A stretch of DNA of 64,000 nt. Source: Procambarus clarkii. Its lineage: Eukaryota; Arthropoda; Malacostraca; Decapoda; Cambaridae. The notes below the pieces were generated by a model. The model did not search any database. It was not told the DNA's origin and worked only from the letters and a program-made list of their open reading frames with translations. Positions 22,987-33,835 of the stretch are shown one piece after another; the stretch's first letter is position 1, and every line of letters begins with the position of its first letter. Location of the stretch: assembly GCF_040958095.1 (NCBI RefSeq), contig NC_091208.1:13270263-13334262 (forward strand), in the 5' to 3' direction. Made by a program: the position numbers and the translations under genes.

Positions 22987-23415
22987 CTTGTCAAAGTTAT
23001 CCATCTGGTAACAAGAAATACATATAGCATGCCCACAATGTAACATTATAAGATCTTTATCGCTATTTTCATTTAAACAAATTGGACAAGTAAAGCAGAC
23101 ATATTTGGAATATATGGCTAAAGCTTCTGGAAGATTTTGCTGTTGGAGATAGCAGTCTTCCTGGTCTTTATTTTTTATAGTGATGTGATCATAATTCTAT
23201 AAAATAGCTTCAGCTTCTACCAAGTTTTTATTATCAACATAACAATTATTGATGTTAGATAATTCATGGAATTTACTGTACATTTGTAATGATGATCTTT
23301 TTTTATCCTTATTACGTTTTTTTCTTTTTCGTTTTCGTTTTCTTTCAAGATAATGTCGATTTCTTTTGGGATCTTGTAAATAAAGTAAATAAATATTTTT
23401 TCCTTTAGTTATCAT
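22903..23415 (-). pseudogene. RING-finger protein with in-frame TAG
   Basis: The first part (23415-23200) is basic, with a run of K/R, and starts with leader AATAAAAAATG. TAG at 23197-23199 interrupts, and the same frame continues open to about 22903. That continuation holds C-P-I-C-L, then 11 residues on C-G-H-A-I-C-I-S-C-Y, the N-terminal half of a RING/U-box-like zinc finger. RING proteins usually act as E3 ubiquitin ligases. The last 80 bp overlap the convergent 22332-22986 gene. The truncated product from the ATG would lack the RING. Confidence 0.6.
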
Positions 23416-23532
23416 TTTTTATTAATTTTATACGTCCTGTGAGTGCGAGATGATGGAGAAGTTTTAGTGGATTTTTTAAATGGTGTCTGTAAACGATGTG
23501 TCATTAGTGTATATATGTTACTTTTTAAATAC

Positions 23533-23955
23533 TCAAGAGGTCGGCGACACATTTTGTTTTTTTTGGGGAATAGTTAAAGAAGTAGTTGATTCTTCCACAG
23601 AAAAAACATATGCTATTTCAGGAAATTCTGATAATGTACAACATATATTATTCTTTGGGGGGGAAAAAGGATGGTAGATGAGTTGGCCTTGTTCTACGAA
23701 AAAATGATAATTTTGAGGCATAATATGAACAAAAACATTTTCACGTTCATTTTTAGTATTTTTATTATTATGTTTATATACAGCCATAGAGTATGGTATG
23801 AGTGGTAAAGATTCTTTTTCTATTGTCTTTCTTTTATTGTTTAGTATCAGATTTTTACTTACTTCAATCTGATTTGGTGAAAAATATATAAAAAAATAAA
23901 ACCAAATAATAATACTAAGAATAACGAAAAATAAAATATTATAATACATACACAT
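23533..23955 (-). CDS. small protein with N-terminal membrane anchor
   Basis: 140 residues. Residues 4-26 are strongly hydrophobic (I-L-F-F-V-I-L-S-I-I-I-W-F-Y-F-F-I-Y-F), then a soluble region with two Cys (C-C) and several Pro. Leader ACAAAAAATG. It overlaps a weak plus-strand ORF that I take as a shadow. Not recognised. Ends 11 nt from the next gene. Confidence 0.5.
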   Translation of the reverse strand: MCMYYNILFFVILSIIIWFYFFIYFSPNQIEVSKNLILNNKRKTIEKESLPLIPYSMAVYKHNNKNTKNERENVFVHIMPQNYHFFVEQGQLIYHPFSPPKNNICCTLSEFPEIAYVFSVEESTTSLTIPQKKQNVSPTS

Positions 23956-23966
23956 TTTTTGTATAA

Positions 23967-24452
23967 TTAAATATTTAGTCTAGTGACTATTCTTCGCGAT
24001 GGTAAATCTGGAGAGGTAAGACTTTTTAAAAATAATTGATAAAATATATTATCATTATCATTAGCATTACATGATGATATATCTGATAATACCATTTGAG
24101 CTTCTCGTGGAGTTAACTGTAATCCCTCTTTTTTTTCTCCATTCTCTCTCTCATGTGTAGGACAATTGTTTTTATTCATAGCACATCTCACACTCTCTAT
24201 ATCCCATTGCACTGTACTAGGTGGACTAATAATACGGACGTGTTCCAACGAAGTTTGAATCATAGTTGTAGATAAATGTTCAATACCCTCCTTTATTTTC
24301 AATTCATTATCTTGGAAAAGTTTTTCAAATATTTTAGTTATATTTTCATCATGTTTTGTAATTTTTAAAAACTTGTTTGGATTCCCTAATATCGACTGTG
24401 AGGTGGTGAGATTAGATGACCCAAAGGCTGGAGGAGGTGGTAACACTTTCAT
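23967..24452 (-). CDS. unrecognised 161-residue protein
   Basis: Intact, starts M-K-V-L-P-P-P-P-A-F-G. Hydrophilic and helical, with no membrane segment and two Cys. It is separated by only 36 nt from the divergent gene at 24489, a very compact arrangement. Confidence 0.5.
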   Translation of the reverse strand: MKVLPPPPAFGSSNLTTSQSILGNPNKFLKITKHDENITKIFEKLFQDNELKIKEGIEHLSTTMIQTSLEHVRIISPPSTVQWDIESVRCAMNKNNCPTHERENGEKKEGLQLTPREAQMVLSDISSCNANDNDNIFYQLFLKSLTSPDLPSRRIVTRLNI

Positions 24453-24488
24453 ATTTCAAATATAAAAATAATAAGATCAAATAAGACA

Positions 24489-25175
24489 ATGATCAGTTTA
24501 TCAAAGTGTGATATTTTAAAATTACACGAGGCACAGAAACATCGAAATGTCAATACCCATTTGTTACATTTATACAATCCCCAAAATATTGGAAATAAAA
24601 AAAATAGGGATTTGGAAGAATTTCCGTTAGTTTATGATTCAAAGTTATAAAAGTTTATCACATATGTAAAAGAATACAAATCTAAATTAGGAAGTAATGT
24701 AGCTATTATTGAAAAATTTGATAAACATTTTTTATCTTGCTCGCCTCAGTATGTATTAGGACATTACCTCATGGGTGATACAGGTGTTAACAGATATTAT
24801 CAAGAATTTCAAAAAAAATTAGGTGATATTAGCCATATATCGGGAAGTTTTGCCCTAGGTAATATGTTAACTCCAAATTTGGATTATACAATGTGGATTA
24901 GGTCTGAAGATTTACAGCTCAATCGTATATTTGTTGGTCAAGTATTTCTGACAGTTTCACAAATGCGTCAACTAATAAGTCAGTCTCCATACAGAAAACA
25001 TCAAATACTAGGTTTCAGTGATGTTACTACACCTTCGAATTTTAAAAAATTGGTTAACGAAGAAAATGCTGCTCAGTTCTTTGATTTTATTCCATTTCTT
25101 CGTAACCATTCAAAAACAGTTCTTGAAAAAGATATGGTATATATTACTGAAAAAATTGTATATTGTAAAACTTAA
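24489..25175 (+). pseudogene. unrecognised protein with in-frame TAA
   Basis: The ATG at 24489 opens 53 codons that end at TAA (24648-24650). The same frame then continues open to 25175 with obvious protein character (Y-V-L-G-H-Y-L-M-G-D-T-G-V-N, then F-L-T-V-S-Q-M-R-Q-L-I). Full length would be about 228 residues. No domain recognised, no membrane segment. Confidence 0.5.
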
Positions 25176-25198
25176 AGTAATGTAATTTCAAATAAAAA

Positions 25199-25960
25199 AT
25201 GAATAAACAGGAAGAAACTAAAATTATTAATACCTTGGATCAATTATTATTGCTTCCTATAGGTAAATTATATGGACAAATTCAAGATATAAATGATACA
25301 GCTATTATAAAGAAGATTTTAGATGATTTTTATGATATTATTATTAAAGGAGATGAAAATATTCAAAAAATCATTGATCCAAATCTCTTAGCATTTTCTA
25401 ACAAAACTAATATTCAAAATTTCAAAGCAAATATAGAAGCACTTCTTTGTGGTGACCTTTATTTTTTAAGAAAATTAACATTTATATATGGAACAAAAGT
25501 ACGAGAAATGTTCCGGATACATATTCAGACTAAATATCCATATTATATTTATTGTAATTATTTACAAGATGTAAATATGTTGCTTACGTGTCTTAATGAT
25601 TGTGAAATATATGATGAAAAATCTATATGTACAATATTTAATGATGATAATATATATAATAATATCAAGGCAATTCTAATTTGGACAAGATTTAAAGAGT
25701 GGTTTAAAATTTATCCATACTGTTCCATTCTAAAACAAATTTCCAAATTAGAAACAAGTGAGAGTTTTATAGAATTTATGCGTATACATAATAAAATTGA
25801 TACTGGATGTTTTCTATATAGTCTTGTAAATTTTGGAGATCGAATTTTTCTCATAAGAGACAAATATAAACGAAGATTTTGTAATGAAAGTTTAGTAGAC
25901 AATGAAAAAAAAAAATATTATAGAAGATGCTTCCCATCCTTTAGCTACCATTCCAGATGA
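25199..25960 (+). CDS. unrecognised 253-residue helical protein
   Basis: Leader AAATAAAAAATG. All-alpha look, rich in Ile/Tyr/Asn, with several Cys in the middle (C-N-Y, T-C-L-N-D-C-E-I-Y). It overlaps the next gene by 59 nt in another frame, through an A10 run. Its last ~18 residues may be an artefact of a frame slip there. Confidence 0.5.
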   Translation: MNKQEETKIINTLDQLLLLPIGKLYGQIQDINDTAIIKKILDDFYDIIIKGDENIQKIIDPNLLAFSNKTNIQNFKANIEALLCGDLYFLRKLTFIYGTKVREMFRIHIQTKYPYYIYCNYLQDVNMLLTCLNDCEIYDEKSICTIFNDDNIYNNIKAILIWTRFKEWFKIYPYCSILKQISKLETSESFIEFMRIHNKIDTGCFLYSLVNFGDRIFLIRDKYKRRFCNESLVDNEKKKYYRRCFPSFSYHSR

Positions 25961-26342
25961 GCAGTTATATTGGAACTGTAGTAATTCAATAAATATTGAA
26001 AGTTTATTGGAAACTTCATCTTTTGAGAAAGCAGTTTTTAATAAAGGATGTAAAGCTCTATGTAATCCACATAATTATAATTTAGCTGAAACCTACTTAT
26101 ATCCTAATTCAAAAATACATCCCATTGACCCAAATTTTAATAAAAAATTTATTTATGTTTGTGAAACTGGGTCGATTTTGAGGTTAATATCATTGGAACT
26201 TCAAGAACATTCTCTTAGACATTACACCGTTATACATCCCACAAATATATTTAATTACTATAATACTATTATACTTTTGTTATTTATCATAATAATAATA
26301 TTAATTGTTTACTTTTATTTATACATATATAAAAATATATAA
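25902..26342 (+). CDS. tail-anchored membrane protein
   Basis: 146 residues. N-terminal 115 residues are soluble, with several Cys and Asn-rich stretches. Residues 118-142 are a strong C-terminal membrane segment (T-I-I-L-L-L-F-I-I-I-I-I-L-I-V-Y-F-Y-L) with a short K-N-I tail. Stop and the next start overlap as TAATG at 26340-26344. Not recognised. Confidence 0.5.
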   Translation: MKKKNIIEDASHPLATIPDEQLYWNCSNSINIESLLETSSFEKAVFNKGCKALCNPHNYNLAETYLYPNSKIHPIDPNFNKKFIYVCETGSILRLISLELQEHSLRHYTVIHPTNIFNYYNTIILLLFIIIIILIVYFYLYIYKNI

Positions 26343-26962
26343 TGACTATAGTTAGTATAGAAACTATTACCCCCAGCAACGACCCTAACCCCAGCAACAC
26401 CCCTAACCCCAGCAACTCCCCTAACCCTAACCCCAGCAACACCCCTAACCCTAACCCCAGCAACACCCCTAACCCTAGCAACAACCCTAACCCCAGCAAC
26501 AACCCTAACCCTAACCTCAGCAACAACCCTTACCCCAGCAACGACCCTAACCCCAGCAACGACCCTAACCCCAACAACACCCCTAACCCCAACAACACCC
26601 CTAACCCCAGCAACACCCCTAACCCTAATTCTAGCAACAACCCTAATAATTCAAGTGACAACCCTAATAATTCCAGCAACAACCCTAATCCCAGCAACAC
26701 CAACCCGATCTCAAGTCCTACCTCCAACTCCACCAACCTTAACCAACCTAATAATCAAAATTCAAATAACATTATAAATAATCGCCAAACAAAAGTTATA
26801 TTAAAACTAATTACAATTACACTTATGACATCTGTTTTTGGTACAGTTTTACATATTCTTGGAGATAATATGGTAAATAGAAAAATTTATGAATGCATAA
26901 CCCCTTATTTGTTATCTCATATACAAAATAATTTGAATAATTATTCGATAATTTCTAATTAA
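26342..26962 (+). CDS. NPS-repeat membrane protein
   Basis: 206 residues. Residues 12-125 are a degenerate repeat of the six residues N-P-S-N-T/N-P, encoded by an 18-bp unit AACACCCCTAACCCCAGC with CCCTAA blocks. The C-terminal part holds a hydrophobic segment (I-L-K-L-I-T-I-T-L-M-T-S-V-F-G-T-V) at about residues 150-170. It resembles the stalk-plus-anchor layout of the 10699-11739 product, with the membrane segment at the other end. Function unknown. Confidence 0.5.
   Translation: MTIVSIETITPSNDPNPSNTPNPSNSPNPNPSNTPNPNPSNTPNPSNNPNPSNNPNPNLSNNPYPSNDPNPSNDPNPNNTPNPNNTPNPSNTPNPNSSNNPNNSSDNPNNSSNNPNPSNTNPISSPTSNSTNLNQPNNQNSNNIINNRQTKVILKLITITLMTSVFGTVLHILGDNMVNRKIYECITPYLLSHIQNNLNNYSIISN
26370..26705 (+). 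repeat. 18-bp coding minisatellite with CCCTAA blocks
   Basis: About 18 imperfect units. Locally the units contain CCCTAACCCTAACCCC, like short telomeric tracts, but the period keeps codon phase. Confidence 0.85.
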
Positions 26963-27203
26963 AAACATACAGAGTCAGTACCTGATGTGAATTCAATTTT
27001 AATATTTAAAATAATTTTAAACACTTATAATTTCTAATAAAAAAAACAAAATAAAAACGTGTGTCATACTTCTCAAATTTAGGTAGGCTATGATATAAAA
27101 ACAGCATTTATTACACATTTTTACACATCCTAAGTATAATAATAGCATTAAACTTCTAGTTAAAAACTAATCCTTAATAATATAGTATATTAGAACAGTT
27201 TGA
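26963..27203. other. AT-rich spacer
   Basis: Nothing recognisable. It marks the boundary between the compact virus-like cluster and the spliced methyltransferase-like gene. Confidence 0.3.
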
Positions 27204-29838
27204 TCAATTTGTTGGTTTCCTGATATAGAAGTGAATTTTTGATAATGTAATTCCACTATTCACCTTTTCAAAATTTTCCTCTAGATAATGGGAAAAAAGA
27301 GCATTGCACTCACAACAAAACATTTTATCTCCAACATAAATGAACTTGTTTCCCTTAAACTCTTTAATAGCATATAAGGGATCACTATAATATTCATACT
27401 TTAAAGGTTCTCTTTCACTTAGGTTGAGTTCATTTATCATTTCACAATATCCTGAAGTGCTCATATCAAAACTACCCTCAGCCATTGCACTTGGGATTGA
27501 ACTCTTTTTTTTCTAGTGGCCGTGTCATTAAAAGAACATCTGGATGATATTTATTATTAATTGCCTCAGAGATATTTATATTATCAACCTCCATCCATGA
27601 TATAGAATTTATGTTTGAGTAATTATCAGTAGCTTTCACGTCCACATTTCTTAATCTCAATAGATTTTCAATGAATGCAGTGCCAGCAAAAACACTTACA
27701 AGAGAACCTTCACCTGTGAATTTAATAATTGCATCTATTTCTATTTCTAGTGGCAAATAATGATCAAATACTCCTCGTAGCATGTTACGGCCCTCTCGGG
27801 ACGCAACGGGGTTCTTACTCTGATGTTATTAGAGGAAGTAGTATCCGGCCCCAAGCCAGTAGTGGCTTTCAAGGAATGAGATCCGTGACACAAGAAAACT
27901 TAAAGGGGGAAGGGAAAGAAAGTTAAGAACTTAAGACTATAATTATTACCATCACCAAATAAATAATATATAAAAGAGTGCACAGGGGGAGGGGTATTAA
28001 CACTGTACAGGGGAAATACACAATCGTCTTCTCCTGAAGACTCTGGATCCAACTTCTCGGTGCTGAGTCCTCGGTGCTTTCGTGGTCTCCTGACGAATCC
28101 TTCGACCAAGCTGAGTCTACCCTGGCCACAGGTCAGCCAAAACACAGGTCCACTGGGGGCACCGCCGTGGAGGCCGTCAACCACAAGTCCAGCAGGTCTG
28201 CTGGCAGGTTCCGGATCAGCAAGGCTGGTCAGGCCACTCCACGAACGATATAAGGGTAACGCCCTAGACAGGAGCCTCGTGTGATACCACAAATCACTCT
28301 CCTGTCCTCAATAATCCAGTGGATAAACGTCTCCAGAAGTCGGTCCCGGGAATGACGATCCTTTCAACTGCCACTTCACTGGCAGGGTAACACCACAGTG
28401 TTCTTCCGGGGGACGACTTCACAGCTGATACAGCAAAGCACAAGGTATGGGGACGGCTGCCTTGGGTAGACTGACTCAACTTCCATCACAGCAGTCCCAG
28501 GTCGACTCTGTAAGCAGACACGTCATCAATAACTCGGACACACTAAGGCACCTCACTTACAGGCTCAGACACAAACGCCCACCTATCCACTCCATAGATG
28601 GCGCTGGTGTCTGAGCACCACCTCACCAGAGGTCAGCAGCGGCTGTGTTGAGCGCTGAACCGGACTAGAAACTGGCCCTCGAGGCCAATACATCCCGTCC
28701 TCGCCAGGTGTCGTCGTCCATTTGGTGGGGGTTTCGGGAGCTGACCCACAGATGGCGCGGTCATCACTGCTCCGTGCTCGGACGCTGGATCCGGGTTCGT
28801 AACATAGCATTCTACACAAATCACGAAAAATATGAAGACAGTTAATTATATACAAAATTTCTTCTTCCAATGGGTAAATTGAAGAAAACTTCTTGGATAT
28901 TTTATTCCTTTTTACATCTAGTGAGAAATTAATCTGTTTCTCCAACTGCCTTTTTTCTTCATCTGGTGTTATTATTGTGTATATCTTCTTTTCATCTGCA
29001 TTCAAGATAAAATTCCACCACTCTGCAGCGTTCGAAGATGATATTTTATCTTTGAATTTTCTTATAAATAACTTTGGTAACTTTCCACCACGAGTGGGAA
29101 TTTCATCAAATTCTGAAAAAAAAACTATTAAAAAGGACTTTTCGACAGCCTCTGTTCAATAAAACTGTCCCACACACATGGCACGGTATTTCATATGCAT
29201 GTTGTGTGTTGAAATGTATTACTAAGTAGTACATTGCTAAGAACTTTTTCTGGCAAATATCACAGGCAAAACATTTTCTTGTCAAAATTTTGGACAGATA
29301 ATTACCATTGCAGATTTCTCTCTCAATCCAATCACATTTTGTATGGGTCAGGTAAGACTGATGATCAAATAAAAAAATAACTTTATCACCCTTGTATGTT
29401 GAAATATTCTTAAAAAAAACTTTTAGGAGATGTCATTATCAGCACTTGATTATAACAGTCAGTTCCACCACTAGTAATCTCTTCACCATTCACAAAGGCT
29501 TCACCTCTCCATTCCAACTGACGTAGTTCTTGTTCAAGTTGAGTCCAACCATTAGAGGGTGATGATATGAGTAGTCGAACATTTTGATCCATAATAAATT
29601 TTTGTATGGTTGAACCCATCTCATATTCTGGTTTTGTGTCTGGTCTCACTATATATTTTTTTTGTTCATAAGTCAGATTTCGCCACGTAATCTTTGCAAC
29701 CGGACTTTCCCATATTTTGCTAGTGTCTGTTATTTGGGTTATAATATCATTGCCTAGTGGCCTAAACTGATGATTTTCATTTTCAATAAACTTGTTAAAA
29801 ACAGAAATTACTTTTCTCCTTATGTTGGTGCCAGTCAT
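27204..29838 (-). pseudogene. zinc-finger plus SAM-methyltransferase-like gene, broken by a solo LTR and indels
   Basis: Fragments in order on the minus strand: 29838-29410 (ATG 20 nt after a TTTTACAG acceptor); about 29412-29120, with C-D-I-C-Q-K-K-F and C-H-V-C-G plus a spaced His-His, C2H2-like; 29112-28805; 27782-27478; 27485-27204. The third and fourth pieces are one exon interrupted by the LTR. The fourth has V-S-V-F-A-G-T-A-F-I-E and A-T-D-N-Y, the Rossmann motif I and acidic loop of a class I methyltransferase; the last has G-N-K-F-I-Y-V-G and a Cys pair. Frame steps fall in T8 (29413), T9 (29116, or an intron acceptor) and A8 (27509) runs. It would have methylated an unknown substrate. 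Confidence 0.5.
27783..28804 (-). mobile_element. solo LTR (copy 1), 1022 bp
   Basis: Bounded by TGTTACGG and CGTAACA ends and flanked by the 5-bp duplication TAGCA (27778-27782 and 28805-28809). Homologous along its length, in inverted orientation, to 55653-56686. No internal coding region, so it is a product of LTR-LTR recombination. It sits inside the methyltransferase-like gene. Confidence 0.9.
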
Positions 29839-29861
29839 AATGTTCAATCCAATCTACCACC

Positions 29862-30257
29862 TGTAAAATCAAATGTATGATAGGTTAAATTTTTACAGAC
29901 ATATTGTGCAAATTAATGTTTATATATATTTCATATTTCAATCAGAGGAAAAAAAAAAGATAAGCCTTATCATTTTGTGCTGAAGGTCGGTTATTTTAAT
30001 AGTTTATTTACATTGTTTATGTATCAACTTTTGTGGTAAGATATGATTAATTCCAAAAGATGTCATTCCTACCACATTAGAAAACATTTTCGCTGGTTAT
30101 GACCATTAATGTAATTTTTTATTAAAAAAAAATTGTTTATTATTAGTAAAAAATCATATGATTACAACAAGATTCAGAACAGAATAATTAATTAAAAAAA
30201 AAAATAATAATGTATTTCTTGGACCAATCTTCTGAAGGCTTTGTTGTACTGTTGTAG
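29862..30257. other. AT-rich stretch with poly-A runs
   Basis: No ORF or repeat of note. The acceptor of the gene starting at 29838 lies at its left edge. Confidence 0.3.
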
Positions 30258-30790
30258 CTAGTTAATACAAAGCTTCCATATAGAAGTCATCGTCCAATGT
30301 TCATTTTCTCCATCTTGTTTTACCTCAGTGCAACATCCTTTATAATCAGGGTTGTAGAGAGCTGTAAACTCATTCTGTAAATAAACTTTCTGATTGAGTA
30401 ATCTCAAATGTTCAGGTAAGCTTAAATCCACTCCTGCATATTTTTTGGCAATCTCTGCCATTACCTTAACCCATTCTATAACACTTTCAATTTTACTGTA
30501 GCATACTTCTATTCTTCCCAAACCGAGGTGAACAGGTGTTATGATCTGTGACTCCAAACGGAAGTTATCATATAACATTTCTACTGCTCGTATTTTCATC
30601 ATTCTTTCAACTAAATTATTGCAGGTCTTTTTTTGGATTTGTAGCCACATACTGCTGCTTTTCAATCTCCGCTAAGCTCCTTATGCGTGCAATAAAGTCG
30701 GGGATATCTTCATAATCCACTACACAATGCCCAACGGCGATAGTCACAATCACATCATTAACAGAGGCTGGATAAAAAGAGTCATCCAGC
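30258..30790 (-). pseudogene. unrecognised protein in two frames
   Basis: The first part (about 30790-30616) reads A-V-G-H-C-V-V-D-Y-E-D-I-P-D-F-I; the second (30655-30258) is helical with a C-terminal C-C. The frame changes in an A7 run near 30632 with no break in character. The N-terminal end fuses into an LTR-derived minisatellite, so the true start is lost or lies beyond it. No family recognised. Confidence 0.4.
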
Positions 30791-30794
30791 ACCT

Positions 30795-31375
30795 GTGGCC
30801 GGTATATCCCGTCCTCACTTGATGGCGCCGCTGTCCATTTGGAGGGGGGGTTTTCAGGAGAATCCTTACTTGATGGCGCCGCTGTCAATTTCAGGAGAAT
30901 CCTTACTTGATGGAGCCGCTGTCCATTTGGAGGGGGGGTGGTTTCAGGAGAATCTTTACTTGATGGCCCCGCTGTCCATTTGGAGGGGGGGGGGGGTTCA
31001 GGAGAATCCTTACTTGATGGAGCCGCTGTCCATTTGGAGGGGGGGGTTTCAGGAGAATCCTTACTTGATGGCGCCGCTGTCCATTTGGAGGGGGGGGGGT
31101 TTCAGGAGAATCCTTACTTGATGGCGCCGCTGTCCATTTGGAGGGGGGAGTTTCGGGAGAATCCTTACTTGATGGTGGTGCTGTCCATTTGGAGGGGGGG
31201 AGTTTCGGGAGAATCCTTACTTGATGGTGGTGCTGTCCATTTGGAGGGGGGAGTTTCGGGAGAATCCTTACTTGATGGTGGTGCTGTCCATTTGGAGGGG
31301 GGAGTTTCGGGAGAATCCTCACTTGATGGTGGTGCTGTCCATTTGGAGGGGGGAGTTTTGGGAGCAGACTCACAG
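30795..31375. repeat. G-rich minisatellite derived from an LTR fragment
   Basis: About 10 units of roughly 51-56 bp, each with GCTGTCCATTTGGAGGGGG, a G6-G10 run, GTTTC(A/G)GGAGAATCC and TTACTTGATGG. Flanks and unit match the solo LTR segment near 28700-28770 (CGTCCATTTGGTGGGGGTTTCGGGAG and GATGGCGC). ORFs on both strands are repeats only. The G runs vary from 6 to 10 between units. Confidence 0.85.
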
Positions 31376-31437
31376 ATAGCGTTGTCATCATTAATCTGTG
31401 CCATTCCTGACTGAAGAAGGAGTGATTTACAATTACA

Positions 31438-31440
31438 CTG

Positions 31441-31497
<57 letters not shown>
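31438..31497. repeat. TTA trinucleotide microsatellite
   Basis: About 19 ATT units. The sequence from 31500 to 31830 shows no gene. Confidence 0.95.
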
Positions 31498-31498
<1 letters not shown>

Positions 31499-31830
31499 TT
31501 TATTTATTTTATCTCACAATGCTACCCACCATCCGTCTGTCCTCGTTTAGTTCCATAGTGAGAATGAGCTTCCCACTTAAGTACACATTCGAGAGTTGCG
31601 CCAGCATGTTTCTCTACACTTTGGTGGCCAATTTAAATCTGGCTCCCCCCCAAAAAAAGCAGCTCCCAACCACCTAGGTGAGATCACTCTAATTTATCAT
31701 TGTGGGTCTGTTGTTTAATCTAGGAAAGTCTCTTAAGAAAGCAACTGGTGAAAGCGGCAAGTATCACTAATTTCCCATTCCTCAGACATCAGTTGTTCTT
31801 TGGGAGACTATTTCCATTATCAACTTATAA

Positions 31831-33196
31831 TTATTTAAATACATAATACTTTAAATCTTCCACAGCTCTCTTCCAGAATCCAATCATTAGATGTTCTAGA
31901 CCTTCATTAAGTATGAATTGTTTAAGGTGTAAATGGGGAATTTGGATGGTGGTATCTATCTTTTCATGCAATGTGGCTACATTCCAACATTCTGTTTCAG
32001 TATCCGAAACCAAACTATTTACAATCTTTCGAGTGCATTGGGCTACTAAACTACAATTTTTCCTCATCTGAGATGATAATAAACCCTCATCTTTCAAGAT
32101 AAAACTACAAATTTTATCCTTTTCCCCAGTTTGAATTATATTTATAAAGAGTTTGGGATTACGGGTTACAAAAATTATACATTCTCTCTTATAATAAGAG
32201 TAGTAGATGATAATCATTTCGATAAAAAATGATCCATATTCTTTCACCCCCAAGCGAGCAATTAGTGCATTATATTTTTTAGTTTTTTCCACATGATAAA
32301 CTCTGTCAATGCTTTTGAAGTCATTACAAAATTTTAAGTCAATGATGTATATATTGTCACAGACTTCATCACCATCACTAAAAATGCGACAAGAATATTT
32401 TTCATATTTAAACCATCTGTCATTAATTTCATTAACCAAAGTTTCATATAAATTTTTCATGTATGGTTCCATATACGTTATAGTCTGACATTTTTTGGTT
32501 TCACATAAACTATATTGGTTGATTTGACACCAGGAATTATCAACCTCTTTTTCAAAACATTTCACCCATTTTTCATAAACATCATATTGTCCAGTTGATT
32601 TCCAATGAATGTGTTCAAACATCAGGTACCTAAAATAAAAATCTCGCTTGAAATAGTTTTTTGTTAACAGAAATTCCTCTTCATCACATTTGTAGTATGT
32701 CGACCAAAGTGGAATTGATATTCCATCGATTCGCATCATCTCTCTTAAAGTTTCTTTTTCCTCTTCTGAAGCTTGAACCATCTTTTAAAAATGTAAGAGG
32801 GTCCTTGGCAAAGGATTTATATCCATTGTTATTGCTTCTAAAATTTTCGTCATAAACACATAATATTGTATATCTTTCATCTATGTTTGAAATAAGTTCG
32901 ATGAAGAATCCTTCGTTTTCTATTTGACATCGTAGTATAAATTGAAATTGTGATGCTAGTGGTTTCCCTTCCTCGTTAGATCCCATCCATATTTTCAAGG
33001 AATAAAGAGTTTGTATGTCTGTTTCAAACAAAAAATTTGATGGTAATTTTAAATCTCGTTCTAATGTAATATTTAGTCCACAATTATAAAAGTATTGAAT
33101 ATAGTTAGACAATTGTAAACTTGATGTAATTGAAGGTACAAAAGATTTGAAATTCTCACATTCCATAGTAAACATCATCTTGTCGAAAGGATTCAT
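31831..33196 (-). pseudogene. family A protein, copy 1 (one frameshift)
   Basis: Two overlapping ORFs (33196-32684, 32781-31831) together cover the length of the intact copy at 41255-42649. Shared blocks: K-I-W-M-G-S, Q-F-I-L-R, F-I-E-L-I-S-N-I-D-E-R, Y-K/R-S-F/Y-A-K-D-P, Q-A-S-E/K-x-E-x-E-x-L-R-E, R-I/V-F-S-D-G-D, D-R-V/I-Y-H, F-V/I-T-R-N-P and I-I-Q-T-G-E-K. The step at about 32784 is an extra A compared with the neighbouring copy. About 455 residues, no membrane segment. I do not recognise the family. Confidence 0.6.
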
Positions 33197-33499
33197 TATG
33201 CAAAAAAAAAAAAAAAAAAGATCTCTAATAAAATGTCAATTTACCCCTAAATGGCCTCTCTGGCAAAAGAATGTTGAAAATTATCTCAAATTTTTTTGGT
33301 TAAAGCTGTGTATGTGGATATTGGTATCCCAGATGGTTTTTCTCCTCCTCTATTACTTTTGATTCTTTCCCACAACATCCTGGATTGCTATGGGAGGGGA
33401 ATCCACAAGAAACCTAACGACTCTTCCTTAGTTGGTTAGTATCCTCACAGCTCTCTTACATCTCGGCCTGTCACAGTCTGTTAAAAAAAATCCGTTATA

Positions 33500-33715
33500 G
33501 TAGAAGAAATAAGGACACTGACTGACCTAGTTGCGTGAGAACCATGAGCAAACAATAGTCACTCTCCCTTTTTCAATATAATAACAGATATGACAGCCAC
33601 ACCATCAGGAGATCCACCCCCCCCCCCCCTCACAAATGAAATGAGAACACTGACCTGCTCGCGTGAATGGAGAGCAACTCTGAAGCAAGAGAGGGCGGCT
33701 CTGTCTTATATTGAC
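33500..33715 (-). promoter_or_regulatory. TATA/initiator module upstream of family A copy 1
   Basis: Minus strand AATATAAGACAG (33712-33702), 28-30 nt later TTCAGAGTTGCTCTCC, then CACGCGAGCAGGTCAGTGTT. The same blocks are found at 34741-34820, and the last block once more at 33511-33560. The latter is followed by a T-rich AACAG acceptor-like site (about 33480). Confidence 0.55.
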
Positions 33716-33835
33716 AGGAAACAGGAAACTCTCTTAGAAAAAAAAAAAAAAAAAAAAAAAAACGTCACTTCTCGCTCGTTGAGTCCTCCTTATTTCAATC
33801 AACATTTTTCATACAGTTTTGAGACTAATTTTTAA

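Noticed and set aside
26287..26736. Leu-Gly-rich minus-strand ORFs
   Set aside because: Complement of the N-P-S coding repeat.
30795..31414. ORFs of 75-160 codons on both strands
   Set aside because: Pure translation of the minisatellite; both strands are open because the unit length varies and lacks stops.
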